DNA of 64,000 nt from Microtetraspora sp. NBRC 16547. Lineage in GTDB: Bacteria > Actinomycetota > Actinomycetes > Streptosporangiales > Streptosporangiaceae. Both the position numbers and the translations under genes were made by a program. Of the stretch, positions 54,733-63,197 are shown one piece after another (the first letter of the stretch is position 1; the number at the start of each line of letters is the position of its first letter). The DNA lies in contig NZ_BSSE01000031.1 of NCBI RefSeq assembly GCF_030268965.1, forward strand, positions 1 to 64,000, in the 5' to 3' direction. The notes under the pieces were generated by a model. The model searched no databases and was not told the DNA's origin. It saw nothing but the letters and a program-made list of their open reading frames with translations.

Positions 54733-54847
54733 GCCGGCGAGCCCACCCGCGCCTGAACCGTCTCCGCCGTTCCGGCGTCCGGCCTTCGCTCCGCAGCCGT
54801 GCCGCTTCATTGATCATGGCGGTGACCGCGCCCAGCGGCGGCATGCC

Positions 54848-55822
54848 TCAGCCGCTCGGTTGCGTGCCGCTGGTGTGGCGGCCGAAGGAGCGTCGGTAGG
54901 CGGCCGGCGTGGTGTGCACCATGGCGTGGAAGCGCCTGCGCAGGTTGGCGGCTGAGGACAGGCCGACCCTGGTGGCGATCGTCTCCACGGGGAGGTCCGT
55001 CTCTTCCAGGAGGGCGCGAGCCGTCATGACACGCTGCTGGAGCAGCCATCGGCCGGGGCTGATGCCGAGCTGGTCGGCGAATCTCCGGGCGAGGGTTCGC
55101 GCTGAGGTGTTGACCTGTGCGGCGAGGTCGCTGACGGTCAAGGGCTCGTGCAGCCGCTCGGTGGCCCAGTCGAGGACGGGGGCCAGAGACTCCGCCGGGC
55201 GGTCGGCATGAGGTGGAGCGGCGTACTGCAGCTGCCCGCCCTCGCGATGCGGCAGCATGACCATGTGCCGGGCGATCTGTGCGGCGTGGGCCGCGCCGTG
55301 ATCGGTTCGGGCCAGGTGCAGACACAGGTCGATGCCGGCGGCAGTGCCCGCGCTGGTGGCGATGTCGCCCAGGTCGATGTAGAGGGTGTCGGGCTCGACC
55401 TGGATATCCGGGAAGCGGGCGGCGAGTTCGGCGGCCATCCGCCAGTGGGTTGTCGCCCTGCGGTGGTTCAGCAGTCCCGCCTGGGCGAGGAGGAATGCGC
55501 CGGAGCAGATCGCGACGATGCGGGCGCCGCGCCGGTGGGCCTGCCGTATCGCGTCGATCACGGCGGGCGGGGCGGATTGTTCGCGGTGCTGCCAGCCGGG
55601 GATCACCACCGTGTCCGCGGTCTCGAGGGCCAGCAGCCCGTGGCTCACCGCCATGTCGTACCCGGCCAGGGTCGGTACGGCGCCCGGGCGCTCCGCGCAC
55701 ACGTCGAACGCGTAGTGGGCGGGTAGACCGGGCCGGCTCATGCCGAAGACCTCGGCGGCACACGCCAGCTCGAACGTGGACTGCGGCGGCAGCACCAGGG
55801 CGACCACCTGGTGAAGACTCAT
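54848..55822 (-). CDS. GlxA/FtrA-type regulator (DJ-1/PfpI + AraC HTH)
   Basis: 324 residues. Residues 1-195 resemble a class I glutamine-amidotransferase-like sensor (TVVIPGWQHRE; IVAICSGAFLLAQAGLLNHR with the nucleophile-elbow Cys). Residues 215-315 are the AraC HTH pair (LTVSDLAAQVNTSARTLARR; LPVETIATRVGLSSAANLRR). It is divergent from the cupin gene and probably controls it. Confidence 0.9.
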   Translation of the reverse strand: MSLHQVVALVLPPQSTFELACAAEVFGMSRPGLPAHYAFDVCAERPGAVPTLAGYDMAVSHGLLALETADTVVIPGWQHREQSAPPAVIDAIRQAHRRGARIVAICSGAFLLAQAGLLNHRRATTHWRMAAELAARFPDIQVEPDTLYIDLGDIATSAGTAAGIDLCLHLARTDHGAAHAAQIARHMVMLPHREGGQLQYAAPPHADRPAESLAPVLDWATERLHEPLTVSDLAAQVNTSARTLARRFADQLGISPGRWLLQQRVMTARALLEETDLPVETIATRVGLSSAANLRRRFHAMVHTTPAAYRRSFGRHTSGTQPSG

Positions 55823-55893
55823 GACAGAAAAGTATCTGCCGGCGTCATTCCTGACACTGGTGCAAAGCGCGACCTCCCGTGACGATTGGCTAC

Positions 55894-56217
55894 ATGACGC
55901 ACGAGTTCAGTGATGTCCAGGTCCTGCACGTTGACGAGGTTGAACCGGTGGAGGTCGTTCCCGGGATCGTTCGGCGGGGCCTGCCGGCCACGGAGTGGGC
56001 GCGCGGGTGGATGTACGACTTCGCTCCGGGGACGGAGTGGCCCAAGGTGGATGTGCACGAGGGCGAGGAACGCTATTACGTGGTGTCGGGGGAGCTCATC
56101 GACCGAGGACAGCGCCTCGGGCCGGGCAGTTATGTGGTCTTCGCGCCCGGCAGCTCGCACCGCCCGCGCACGGAGACCGGCGCACGCATGATCGGCATCA
56201 GCATCCTCACCCGCTAG
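55894..56217 (+). CDS. Cupin-domain protein
   Basis: 107 residues. Cupin motif 1 includes PKVDVHEGEERYYVVSGEL (His and Glu ligands) and motif 2 GSYVVFAPGSSHRPR with a further His. Single-domain cupin, possibly ChrR-like or a small dioxygenase. ATG 55894 is the best start. Divergent from the GlxA-type regulator. Confidence 0.83.
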   Translation: MTHEFSDVQVLHVDEVEPVEVVPGIVRRGLPATEWARGWMYDFAPGTEWPKVDVHEGEERYYVVSGELIDRGQRLGPGSYVVFAPGSSHRPRTETGARMIGISILTR

Positions 56218-56284
56218 GAACCGCGTCCCGGGAAGCGAGGCAACAGACCGTGGGGACTGTCTGATCATTCCCGCCATCAGGTCC

Positions 56285-56328
56285 GCGCGGATGGGGCCGC
56301 CTGCTTTCGCCGGCGGGGGAATCCGCGC
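56285..56328. repeat. Stem-loop at presumed left end of TnpB element
   Basis: Outer arms GCGCGGAT (56285-56292) and ATCCGCGC (56321-56328) enclose a second GC-rich stem. It lies between the cupin stop and the TnpB remnant and may be the IS200/IS605-type left-end structure or a terminator. Confidence 0.45.
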
Positions 56329-56399
56329 TCCCTCCCTTCGGGTTTTGTCGGTGGCTGCCGATAGCGTGGTGATCTCGTTACTGAACGTGGGAGGTGGGG

Positions 56400-56727
56400 G
56401 TGCGCAGGTCGTACAAGTTCCTGCTGCGCCCCACCGGCAAGCAGGCCGCCACGCTCGCGCAGTGCTTGGAAGATCACCGGGTGTTGTACAACGCGGCGTT
56501 GGAGCACCGCCGTACCGCCTACCACAAGGCGGGCGTGACCGTGCACTACGGCGACCAGTCCGGGGAGTTGAAGCACATCCGCTCCGACGACCGAGACGGG
56601 CAGGGCCGGTGGTCCTTCTCCTCCCAGCAGACCACCCTGCGGGCATACCGCGCACGCCGACGTGAACGCGGCGATCAACATTCTCAGGGCAGGGCTTGCC
56701 CTTCGTGAGGCTGCGGGAGCGGCTTAG
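56400..56727 (+). pseudogene. TnpB (IS200/IS605 group), internally deleted
   Basis: From GTG 56400 about 80 codons (RRSYKFLLRPTGKQAATLAQ, VLYNAALEHRRTAYHKAG) are the N-terminus of TnpB, the RNA-guided nuclease of IS200/IS605 elements. The frame is then broken. From about 56653 another frame gives ADVNAAINILRAGLALREAA, the C-terminus with the last RuvC Asp, ending TAG 56725-56727. Roughly 280 codons are missing. The protein cannot be a nuclease. Confidence 0.72.
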
Positions 56728-56764
56728 CGAGAAGCCGCTCCCTTCAAGGAGTGGAGGAGTCACT
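56715..56764 (+). mobile_element. IS200/IS605-type right end and omega-RNA region
   Basis: An 11-bp perfect stem (GGGAGCGGCTT 56715-56725, AAGCCGCTCCC 56732-56742) overlaps the tnpB stop. It can alternate with a second hairpin, CCGCTCC/GGAGTGG (56735-56741, 56748-56754). The sequence then runs AGGAGTCAC, the usual right boundary of such elements, near 56764. In intact elements this structured end is the guide-RNA scaffold, with the flanking host sequence as guide. Confidence 0.55.
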
Positions 56765-56822
56765 TGTGGGTCATCGCAGCGGCAGCCGTCACGGCCCGGT
56801 CAGCCCGCTGACCTGCGCCGTT

Positions 56823-57275
56823 CTAGGAGACGCGGGTGGAGGCCATGATCCAGTTGGTCTCCCAGGACTGCCCGCCGTCGTACGAGAACGCCTGCTCCCA
56901 CTGGCAGGAATCCGGCGTAATCCGGGACCAGATGAACCGCACGCGGATCGGGCGGCCGTCGTCGGTGTCGTCGGCGTAGAAGGTGCCGACCCCGTCGACG
57001 AACCGGCCGACGACCGGAACCGGGTCGAGGCCGCGCGTGCTGTTGATCCAGTAGATGGACCACTCGTCCCGCTCGGCGTTGTACAGGCGGATCGTCGCGC
57101 CGTCGAAATCCTTGGTGGGGAAGGTGATCTCGTCGAAATTGCCCGTGCCGCCGAACACGCTGTGCGCGACAGACGTTCCGGGAAACTCCTCCCACTCGCT
57201 GCTGCCGGCGCCTCGCTTCACGAGCCTGCGGTTGGCCACGTTCCAGGTGCCGATGTAGAAGTCGAAGTCGTTCAC
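56823..57275 (-). CDS. Lipocalin-like/DUF1579-type protein
   Basis: 150 residues. FDFYIGTWNVANRRLVKRGA at the start and alternating short beta strands (FDEITFPTKDFDGATIRLYN; WSIYWINSTRG; RVRFIWSRITPDSCQWEQAF; WETNWIMASTR) resemble the DUF1579 group of small lipocalin-like barrels. Function unknown; perhaps ligand binding. GTG 57275 overlaps the stop of the preceding short ORF (GTGA). Confidence 0.7.
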   Translation of the reverse strand: MNDFDFYIGTWNVANRRLVKRGAGSSEWEEFPGTSVAHSVFGGTGNFDEITFPTKDFDGATIRLYNAERDEWSIYWINSTRGLDPVPVVGRFVDGVGTFYADDTDDGRPIRVRFIWSRITPDSCQWEQAFSYDGGQSWETNWIMASTRVS

Positions 57276-57403
57276 AGATCCACCGGTCCTTCCGGGCGCG
57301 TGTTTGCGAGCAGGTAGGCGCCGGTGTCCGCGCCCCTGTGGAGGACGATCCAGCCGGCGTCGACGGGGTCGAGCGGCCTCATGGTCTTCTCGATGAATGC
57401 CAT
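57272..57403 (-). CDS. 43-residue ORF coupled to the lipocalin-like gene
   Basis: ATG 57403 to TGA 57272, strongly GC-biased third positions. It starts AFIEKTMRPLDPVDAGWIVL and ends in a short tail. The start resembles the N-terminus of a wax-ester/diacylglycerol acyltransferase (RPL-PVDA), but the protein stops after 43 residues. It is a small real gene or a truncated acyltransferase. It overlaps the next gene (GTGA) and is divergent from the WYL regulator. Confidence 0.5.
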   Translation of the reverse strand: MAFIEKTMRPLDPVDAGWIVLHRGADTGAYLLANTRPEGPVDL

Positions 57404-57420
57404 GAAACGGACCGTATGCG

Positions 57421-57451
57421 GCATCCACTGACATGTATCGTCAGTGGATGC
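57421..57451. promoter_or_regulatory. WYL operator overlapping -10 and start codon
   Basis: 12-bp arms GCATCCACTGAC (57421-57432) and GTCAGTGGATGC (57440-57451), spacer 7. TATCGT (57436-57441) inside it ends six bases before ATG 57448. The dyad thus covers both the -10 and the start codon of the WYL gene and sits 18 bp before the divergent ORF at 57403. Confidence 0.75.
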
Positions 57452-58452
57452 GAGCTTCTCGGCTGCTGTCCATCCTGCTGCTGCTCCAGTCGCGCGGGCG
57501 GCTGACGGCCCGGCAACTCGCGGACGAACTCGAGGTCAGCGTCCGCACGATCTATCGCGACGTCGAGTCACTGCACACCGCCGGCATCCCCCTGTACGGC
57601 GACGCCGGACACCAGGGCGGCTACCGGCTTCTCGACGGCTTCCGCACCAAACTCACCGGACTGACCGCTCAGGAGGCCGAGGCGCTGTTCCTCGCCGGAA
57701 TGCCCGGGCCAGCGGCCGAACTCGGTCTCGGCGCGCTGGCGGCCGCGGCCGAACTCAAGATCGAGGCCGCGCTCCCACCCGCCCTGCGGGAGGGGGCCCG
57801 GCGCGTGCGGGAGCACTTCCACCTCGACGCGCCCGGCTGGTATCACGACGGCGACCAGGCGCCCCACCTCCCGGAGGTGGCCGGGGCCGTCTGGAACAAG
57901 CGCGTCCTCCACGTGCTCTACCGGCGGTGGGCCGCGCCATGCGAGGTCGAGAGAAGGCTGGAGCCGTACGGGCTGGTTCTGAAGGCGGGGAAGTGGTACC
58001 TCGTGGCCCGGTGCGAGGGCACGATGCGGACCTACCGGGTCAACCAGATCCTCGACCTGCAAGTGACCGATGAGACGTTCGAGCGTCCAGACGGCTTCGA
58101 CCTGGCCGGACACTGGCGCGAGCATCTGGTCGACTTCCGGTCGCGGTTGTTCCAGGGCCACGCGGTGATCCGGCTTTCACCGGAAGGGCGGGAACGGCTC
58201 TCCGACGAGATGAGCTCGGCCGTGATCGACGCCGTGGACGAGACCGCCGGTGCGCCCGACGGCCAGGGCTGGATCACCGCCACGGTGCCGATCGAGTCGC
58301 TGACGCACGCGCAGAAAGAGTTCCTCAAGCTCGGAGCCGAGATCGAGGTCCTGGAGCCCGTCGAACTCCGACGGAAGCTCACCGAAGCCGCCGAAGCCCT
58401 GGCCGCTCTCTACACGACCTGCCCCCCGCTGGTTGCGAACCATCCGACGTGA
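57448..58452 (+). CDS. YafY-type HTH/WYL regulator 3
   Basis: 334 residues. [49 protein letters not shown] to the C-terminus. Closest in architecture to WYL regulator 2 at 8928. A strong dyad over the start shows likely autorepression, with joint control of the divergent small-ORF/lipocalin-like pair. No ribosome-binding site is seen. Confidence 0.88.
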   Translation: MRASRLLSILLLLQSRGRLTARQLADELEVSVRTIYRDVESLHTAGIPLYGDAGHQGGYRLLDGFRTKLTGLTAQEAEALFLAGMPGPAAELGLGALAAAAELKIEAALPPALREGARRVREHFHLDAPGWYHDGDQAPHLPEVAGAVWNKRVLHVLYRRWAAPCEVERRLEPYGLVLKAGKWYLVARCEGTMRTYRVNQILDLQVTDETFERPDGFDLAGHWREHLVDFRSRLFQGHAVIRLSPEGRERLSDEMSSAVIDAVDETAGAPDGQGWITATVPIESLTHAQKEFLKLGAEIEVLEPVELRRKLTEAAEALAALYTTCPPLVANHPT

Positions 58453-58488
58453 GGGGCTGCTGCAGTTGCGTGGCGAGCCGGTGGCACT

Positions 58489-58974
58489 TCAGTGTCCGGG
58501 AAAGTGCGCCAGCGAGTTGAGGACCGGGACGAGGTAGTGCTCCTCGCGGTCGAGGTGAGTCAGGAGTTCGACCGACAGACGTTCCAGATCCGTATGGAAG
58601 TCGGGGGCGGAGGGGGTTGCGGCGACCTTGCGGAGATCGGCCAGGAGGGACGCCATGATGCGGTGATCGGAGGTCAGGCGATCCAGCACCTCGGACAGTT
58701 CGGGATGTTGCTGGGCCAGGAAGGGGAAGACCGACCGGTCCTCGGTGGCGTGGTGAGCGTCCAGGGCCTCGCAGAAGGAGAGGCAGTGGGTGTGGAGCCG
58801 TTCGGGCAGAAGAAGCGGGTCGGGGATGTCGGCGTCGGCATAGAGCCACGATGCCTCCTCTCTCAGGGCGGCGATGTCCCGGCGGAGTTCGTCGTGAAGG
58901 GTGATCAGATGGTCGCCGAAGGCGGTCAGTCGGGAGCGCTCGGAGGCGGTGACGGTGTGCGGCTGGTCAGGCAT
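58489..58974 (-). CDS. Hemerythrin-like domain protein
   Basis: 161 residues, four-helix bundle. Iron-ligand positions: HLITLHDELRRDI, FCEALDAHHATEDRSVFPFL, LTSDHRIMASLLADL, THLDREEHYLVPVLN. Diiron hemerythrins bind O2, NO or act in iron/oxidative responses. Encoded downstream of the esterase, with a terminator-like hairpin (59015-59045) between them. Confidence 0.85.
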   Translation of the reverse strand: MPDQPHTVTASERSRLTAFGDHLITLHDELRRDIAALREEASWLYADADIPDPLLLPERLHTHCLSFCEALDAHHATEDRSVFPFLAQQHPELSEVLDRLTSDHRIMASLLADLRKVAATPSAPDFHTDLERLSVELLTHLDREEHYLVPVLNSLAHFPGH

Positions 58975-59014
58975 CGGAGGGTTTCTTCCGTTGTAGGTGG
59001 GTTGGTTTCGCCCG

Positions 59015-59045
59015 CACGGCCGGGCCTGGGGATGACCCGGCCGTG
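59015..59045 (-). terminator. Terminator-like hairpin after the esterase
   Basis: 10-bp arms CACGGCCGGG (59015-59024) and CCCGGCCGTG (59036-59045), loop 11, directly past the esterase stop on the minus strand. No U tract. Confidence 0.55.
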
Positions 59046-59051
59046 GCGACT

Positions 59052-59948
59052 TCAGGAGGTCAGGGCGCGGCGCAGGGCTGCGGCGAGGTCGGCGATCTGC
59101 CGCTGGGACACCTCGGCGGACAGGATCGCCTGCGACCCGTGGAAGGTGCCGGGCCACTGGTGCAGTTCGACCGACACGCCCGCCTGCAGCAGGCGCAGCG
59201 CGTAGCCGATGCCTTCGTCCCGCACCGGGTCGAACTCCGCGGTGGCGATGTAGGCGGGTGGCAGGCCGGACAGGTCGGTGGCCCGCGCCGGGGCGGCGTA
59301 CGGCGTGGCGGGTACCGAGCCAAGGTAGTGCCGCCATGCTGTGGTGATTTTGTCGCGATCATGCCAGGGCGTATCAGTGAAGTGTCGCTGCGACCATGTC
59401 TCCTGCCGGTCGTCGAGCCCGGGCTCGTTGAGCAGCTGGAAGCGAATCGGCGGCCCCTGCTCATCACGCGCCCGCAACGCCACCGCGGCCGCGAGCCCCG
59501 CGCCGGCACTGTGGCCTCCAACCGCGATCCGCTCCGGGCCGATGCCGAGCTCGGCGGCGCGCTCGGCCGTCCAGGTCAGTACGGCATAGGCGTCGTCCAG
59601 GGCGGCCGGGAACCGATGTTCGGGGGCCCGGCGGTAATCCACCGAGATCACCACCACGCCGGAGCCGTCGGCGATCCGGGCGGCCCACGGGTGCTCGGTG
59701 TCCAGGTCACCGAAGACCATTCCGCCGCCGTGCAGCCAGACGATGGCACCCTGGGCCTGGCGCGGGCGATAGATACGCACTGCCACGTCCGGATCGGCCG
59801 GTACCGTGCGGTTCTCGATCTCGATGTCCGTCGTGTCCGGCGCCGGCCTCGCGGCGGCCCGCTCGGCGAAGTTCTTGCGTGCGGTGACCGGGTCGGTCAG
59901 GTCGGTTTCCGGGAGAAACGGGATGAATGCTTCCAGTTCGGGATCCAT
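59052..59948 (-). CDS. Alpha/beta hydrolase, hormone-sensitive lipase type
   Basis: 298 residues. Oxyanion motif IVWLHGGGMVFGD, VVISVDYRRAPEHRFPA, catalytic Ser in IAVGGHSAGAGLA (GHSAG), Asp in YIATAEFDPVRDEG, His in PGTFHGSQ. Carboxylesterase of the HSL family on short-chain esters. ATG 59948 was chosen; ATG 59957 is possible. Confidence 0.9.
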   Translation of the reverse strand: MDPELEAFIPFLPETDLTDPVTARKNFAERAAARPAPDTTDIEIENRTVPADPDVAVRIYRPRQAQGAIVWLHGGGMVFGDLDTEHPWAARIADGSGVVVISVDYRRAPEHRFPAALDDAYAVLTWTAERAAELGIGPERIAVGGHSAGAGLAAAVALRARDEQGPPIRFQLLNEPGLDDRQETWSQRHFTDTPWHDRDKITTAWRHYLGSVPATPYAAPARATDLSGLPPAYIATAEFDPVRDEGIGYALRLLQAGVSVELHQWPGTFHGSQAILSAEVSQRQIADLAAALRRALTS

Positions 59949-60065
59949 GCCGTTCATCCTCACGGCCGCGCCCTCCGAGATCATCCGCCATCCGTCGGAC
60001 ATCGCGTCCAGATCACGCGCCGATCGGCGCTCACCCTTCTGCCGTGGAAGCCCTATCCTCCTGCC

Positions 60066-61100
60066 ATGCAGGCCCTGGTCGAACATCTGCCGCACCTGGA
60101 TTCGCACGTCCAAGGCACGATCCGTGTCGTCGCGTTCTACGACACGCTGATGCGCCGACGAGTGGATCTTCCGGCTCTCGCCCGGGCCTCGGCCGGCCTG
60201 GCCGAGTGCGTGGCCGGGATCCGGCTGCACGGCACGGGGCAGGTGATCCGCGTCTCGCCTGACGGAGGCCACGCGTCCGCCCCGCCAGCACCCGCCTCCA
60301 CCACGGCACCGATCGTCCTCGATGAGGAGGAGATCGGCACGGTGTGGCTGGAACGCCCCGGCCCGCCGATTCCACTCGACGAAGTGCTGCTGGACCGGCT
60401 CGCCATCGCCGCCGCGGCGGTCGTGGAGAGGTACGGCCCGGCCCGCACCACGATGGCCGACCCCGCCCTGGTCGAACTGGTGATCGGCGCCGACAGCGAC
60501 GAGGCGGCCAGAGCTCGGGCGCTACGGCTCCTGGGCTTCGCGGCCGATCTGCCGGTCCACGTCGTGGCCGTACGGTCGCGGCTTCCGCTCGACCAGGTCG
60601 GCGGCCTGGTCTGCCCAGCCCACCTGGTCAAGGCGGCACCACTCGCCGACGTGGGCGTCATCCTGGCCACCACCGTGGACACGGCCCGCATTCCGGCAGG
60701 CGTACGCGCGGGAATCGGCGCCGCCGCGAGCCCCGACCGATCCTGGCAGCACGCCCGCACCGCCCTCCGCTTCACCACCCCACGCCAGCCGGTCGTCCAC
60801 TACGACAGCCTGGGCGCGATAGCGCTGCTCGCACAGGTGCCCCAGAACGCCGCACGAGACAACGCCGACGTGGCCGCGATCGCCCGAATCGCCGACAGCC
60901 CGGAACACCTGGAGACGCTGGACGCCTACTGCGCCACCGGTTCCCTGCGCCGGGCCGCCGACCTTCTCCACCTGCACCACAGCAGCGTCGCCCGCCGACT
61001 CGACCAGATCGGAAAGACCCTGGGCATCGAACTCACCGAGCCCACCGGACTGATACGGGTCAGGCTCACCCTCACCACACGACGACTGCTCAACGACTGA
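60066..61100 (+). CDS. PucR-type HTH regulator
   Basis: 344 residues. The C-terminal region (LETLDAYCATGSLRRAADLL, HLHHSSVARRLDQIGKTLGI) is the PucR-like HTH with the usual long first helix. The preceding 200 residues resemble the GGDEF-like module of this class (AVVERYGPARTTMADPALVE). Ligand unknown. -10-like TATCCT (60054-60059) ends six bases before ATG, so translation is probably leaderless. Divergent from the esterase, its likely target. Confidence 0.8.
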   Translation: MQALVEHLPHLDSHVQGTIRVVAFYDTLMRRRVDLPALARASAGLAECVAGIRLHGTGQVIRVSPDGGHASAPPAPASTTAPIVLDEEEIGTVWLERPGPPIPLDEVLLDRLAIAAAAVVERYGPARTTMADPALVELVIGADSDEAARARALRLLGFAADLPVHVVAVRSRLPLDQVGGLVCPAHLVKAAPLADVGVILATTVDTARIPAGVRAGIGAAASPDRSWQHARTALRFTTPRQPVVHYDSLGAIALLAQVPQNAARDNADVAAIARIADSPEHLETLDAYCATGSLRRAADLLHLHHSSVARRLDQIGKTLGIELTEPTGLIRVRLTLTTRRLLND

Positions 61101-61116
61101 GGGCCTTGCGCCGTCT

Positions 61117-61420
61117 TCAGAAGATGAGCAGAAGTTTGCCGACGTCGCCGCCGGCTTCGAAGCGTTCGTGTGCGGCCCGGACCTGGTGAAACGGGTAGCG
61201 GTGCGCGATGCGCCCGGCGTTGTTGACCAGCACGTCGACGCCGCCGAGAAGCGCCACGGCCTCCGCTATCGCGGTCTCCACGGACGTCTGGGACGTGATG
61301 TCGCAGGCGACGATCGGTATGCCGGAGTCCTCGGGGCGTACGACGTCCAGCCCGACCACGTGCGCCCCCTCCCTGACGAAGCGCTCGCTCATGGCCCTGC
61401 CGAAGGTGCCGGCCGCCGGG
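61117..61420 (-). pseudogene. Chimeric remnants: quinone oxidoreductase tail and SDR middle
   Basis: On the minus strand, about 70 codons read as the interior of an SDR (AGTFGRAMSERFVREGAHVV; then ALLGGVDVLVNNAG). They run in frame straight into IAHRYPFHQVRAAHERFEAG, GDVGKLLL, the C-terminus of a zinc-type alcohol dehydrogenase/quinone oxidoreductase. Neither gene has a start, and the two families do not normally fuse. It is a junction of two deleted genes. Confidence 0.6.
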
Positions 61421-61429
61421 ATCTCGGCC

Positions 61430-61465
61430 TGCCTGCCCGCCGAGACGCCGGAGGTGCGTTCGTGA
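61430..61465 (+). pseudogene. Possible C-terminal remnant of a sensor kinase
   Basis: The last dozen codons before TGA 61463-61465 read CLPAETPEVRS. The TGA overlaps the response-regulator GTG (GTGA). This is the usual kinase-regulator junction, but no kinase sequence precedes it. Short, therefore tentative. Confidence 0.3.
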
Positions 61466-62112
61466 GTGACCCGATCAAGCTCCTCATCGCCGACGACCAC
61501 CCGGTGGTACGGGACGGGCTGAGCAGCATGTTCGCCCGCGACCCCGAGTTCACCGTGGTCGGCGAGGCGGCGGACGGAGCCGAGGCGGTCCGGCTGGCCG
61601 AGGCGCTCGGGCCGGACGTGATCCTGACGGACCTGCGGATGGCCGGTATGGACGGCGTCACCGCGATCGGAGAGCTGACCCGGCGCGGCGTACCGGCCCG
61701 GGTGCTGGTGCTGACCACCTACGACACGGACAGCCACGTGCTGCCCGCGATCGAGGCTGGCGCCACCGGCTACCTGCTCAAGGACGCGCCGCGGGGCGAG
61801 TTGCTGCGCGCCGTACGCTCGGCCGCCCGCGGCGAGGTCGCGCTCTTGCCGTCGGTCGCCGCCCGCCTGATGAGCCGGCTGCGCACCCCGGCGCCGTCGA
61901 CCGGCCCGTTGAGCCGGCGCGAGCTGGAGGTGCTGCGCCTGGTCGCGGCCGGCCATACCAACCGGGAGGCGGCCGCCTGGCTGTTCATCACCGAGGCGAC
62001 GGTCAAGACGCACCTGCTCAACATCTACGCGAAGCTCGACGTCAACGACCGTGCGGCCGCGGTGGCGGAGGGGTACAACCGCGGCCTGCTCGGTGTCCCC
62101 GAGCGCCGGTAA
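61462..62112 (+). CDS. LuxR/NarL-type response regulator, orphan
   Basis: 216 residues. Acidic pair LLIADDHP, D57 in VILTDLRMAG, Lys in YLLKDAPRG, and HTH LSRRELEVLRLVAAGHTNRE followed by ITEATVKTHLLNIY. GTG 61462 has GGAGG seven bases upstream. A partner kinase is expected upstream but only a stub of mosaic sequence is there, so activation may depend on a remote kinase. Confidence 0.92.
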   Translation: MSDPIKLLIADDHPVVRDGLSSMFARDPEFTVVGEAADGAEAVRLAEALGPDVILTDLRMAGMDGVTAIGELTRRGVPARVLVLTTYDTDSHVLPAIEAGATGYLLKDAPRGELLRAVRSAARGEVALLPSVAARLMSRLRTPAPSTGPLSRRELEVLRLVAAGHTNREAAAWLFITEATVKTHLLNIYAKLDVNDRAAAVAEGYNRGLLGVPERR

Positions 62113-62119
62113 ATCATCC

Positions 62120-63088
62120 TTACGCCCCGTCGGGCGGCGAACCTGCGGCGAAGGCGGCACGGTCGGGCTCGGGCAGCCATTGGTGTCGCGGGTCGAACGG
62201 CTGGAAATCGCTCACGATGAAGCCGATGAACGAGGCCAGCGCCGGGTGACGATTCTGCCGGTGGTAGAGCAGCGAGGACGGGTACGCCGGCGCGGGGTCG
62301 ACGATCGGGATCTGGACGGTGCGGGGGTGCCAGGGCACCCGCATCTGTTCACCCACGAACCCGATGCGTTCGCCGGAGCCGATCCCCTCGACGTAGTACT
62401 CCCAGCCGAAATCCGGCCCTGAGGTGTCGATCCGGATGTCGAACTCGGCACCTAGGAGGCAGTAGAACTCGGCCCACTCACTGCCGGGGACGTTGCCGGG
62501 CATCCACACGGTCGATCCGGACAGCTGTGCCATCCCCACCTCCCGCCGGTCGGCGAGGGGGTGGTCGCGTCCCACCAGCAGATGCAGCGGTTCAAGGCAC
62601 GCCGGCACGTGCCTGAGGTCGTCCTCCAGGGGCCCGGTGACGCGGGCGACGGCGGCGTCGACGGACCCGTGGAGGAGTGCGTGGCGCGCGGATCTGAGCC
62701 CGTTGGACGTGACGACCTCGATGTCCGCGTCCTTGACGGTCTGATGGAACGCCCGGATCAGATCGACGGAGGACAGCCGGGTGTCCAGCACGTCCACCCG
62801 GAGCGCGCGGCGCCGGGCGCGCAGTGCTTCGAGCGCCTGGTCGGCGATGCCGACGAGGGCGCGCGCGTGCGGGAGGAAGGTCCTGCCGTCCTCGGTGAGG
62901 TCGGCTCCGTTGCGTGAGCGGACGAGCAGCCGCACGCCGAGGTCGGCCTCAAGCTTCGCGATCCGCTTGGAGACGGCCTGTTGGCTGATGCCCAGCCGGG
63001 CCGCGACCTCCCCGAAGTATCGGTCCTCGGTGACGGCGACGAAGGCGCGGACGGTGCCGAGATCAAGATCCGTTGCGGCCTCATCCAC
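62120..63088 (-). CDS. LysR-family regulator
   Basis: About 322 residues. [43 protein letters not shown]. Effector domain from about residue 80 with [20 protein letters not shown] and [20 protein letters not shown]. Start uncertain: GTG 63088 fits the family N-terminus; TTG 63130 also is possible, but it falls in a palindrome. Divergent from dnaE, though control of dnaE is unlikely. Confidence 0.85.
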   Translation of the reverse strand: MDEAATDLDLGTVRAFVAVTEDRYFGEVAARLGISQQAVSKRIAKLEADLGVRLLVRSRNGADLTEDGRTFLPHARALVGIADQALEALRARRRALRVDVLDTRLSSVDLIRAFHQTVKDADIEVVTSNGLRSARHALLHGSVDAAVARVTGPLEDDLRHVPACLEPLHLLVGRDHPLADRREVGMAQLSGSTVWMPGNVPGSEWAEFYCLLGAEFDIRIDTSGPDFGWEYYVEGIGSGERIGFVGEQMRVPWHPRTVQIPIVDPAPAYPSSLLYHRQNRHPALASFIGFIVSDFQPFDPRHQWLPEPDRAAFAAGSPPDGA

Positions 63089-63133
63089 AACCAATGGTTG
63101 GGGGTTTTCGGTGTGTCGGTTGTTGGACAACCG
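63089..63133. promoter_or_regulatory. LysR operator candidates
   Basis: Two dyads upstream of GTG 63088: CAACC/GGTTG around 63089-63101 and CGGTTGT/ACAACCG (63117-63123, 63127-63133). Spacing and position suit LysR autoregulation. Confidence 0.45.
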
Positions 63134-63197
63134 CTCCTGCTCTCGGGTCGAATGCTCGGGTCGCAGGAGAGCCTACAACCAGGAGGCGTGGATTTCG

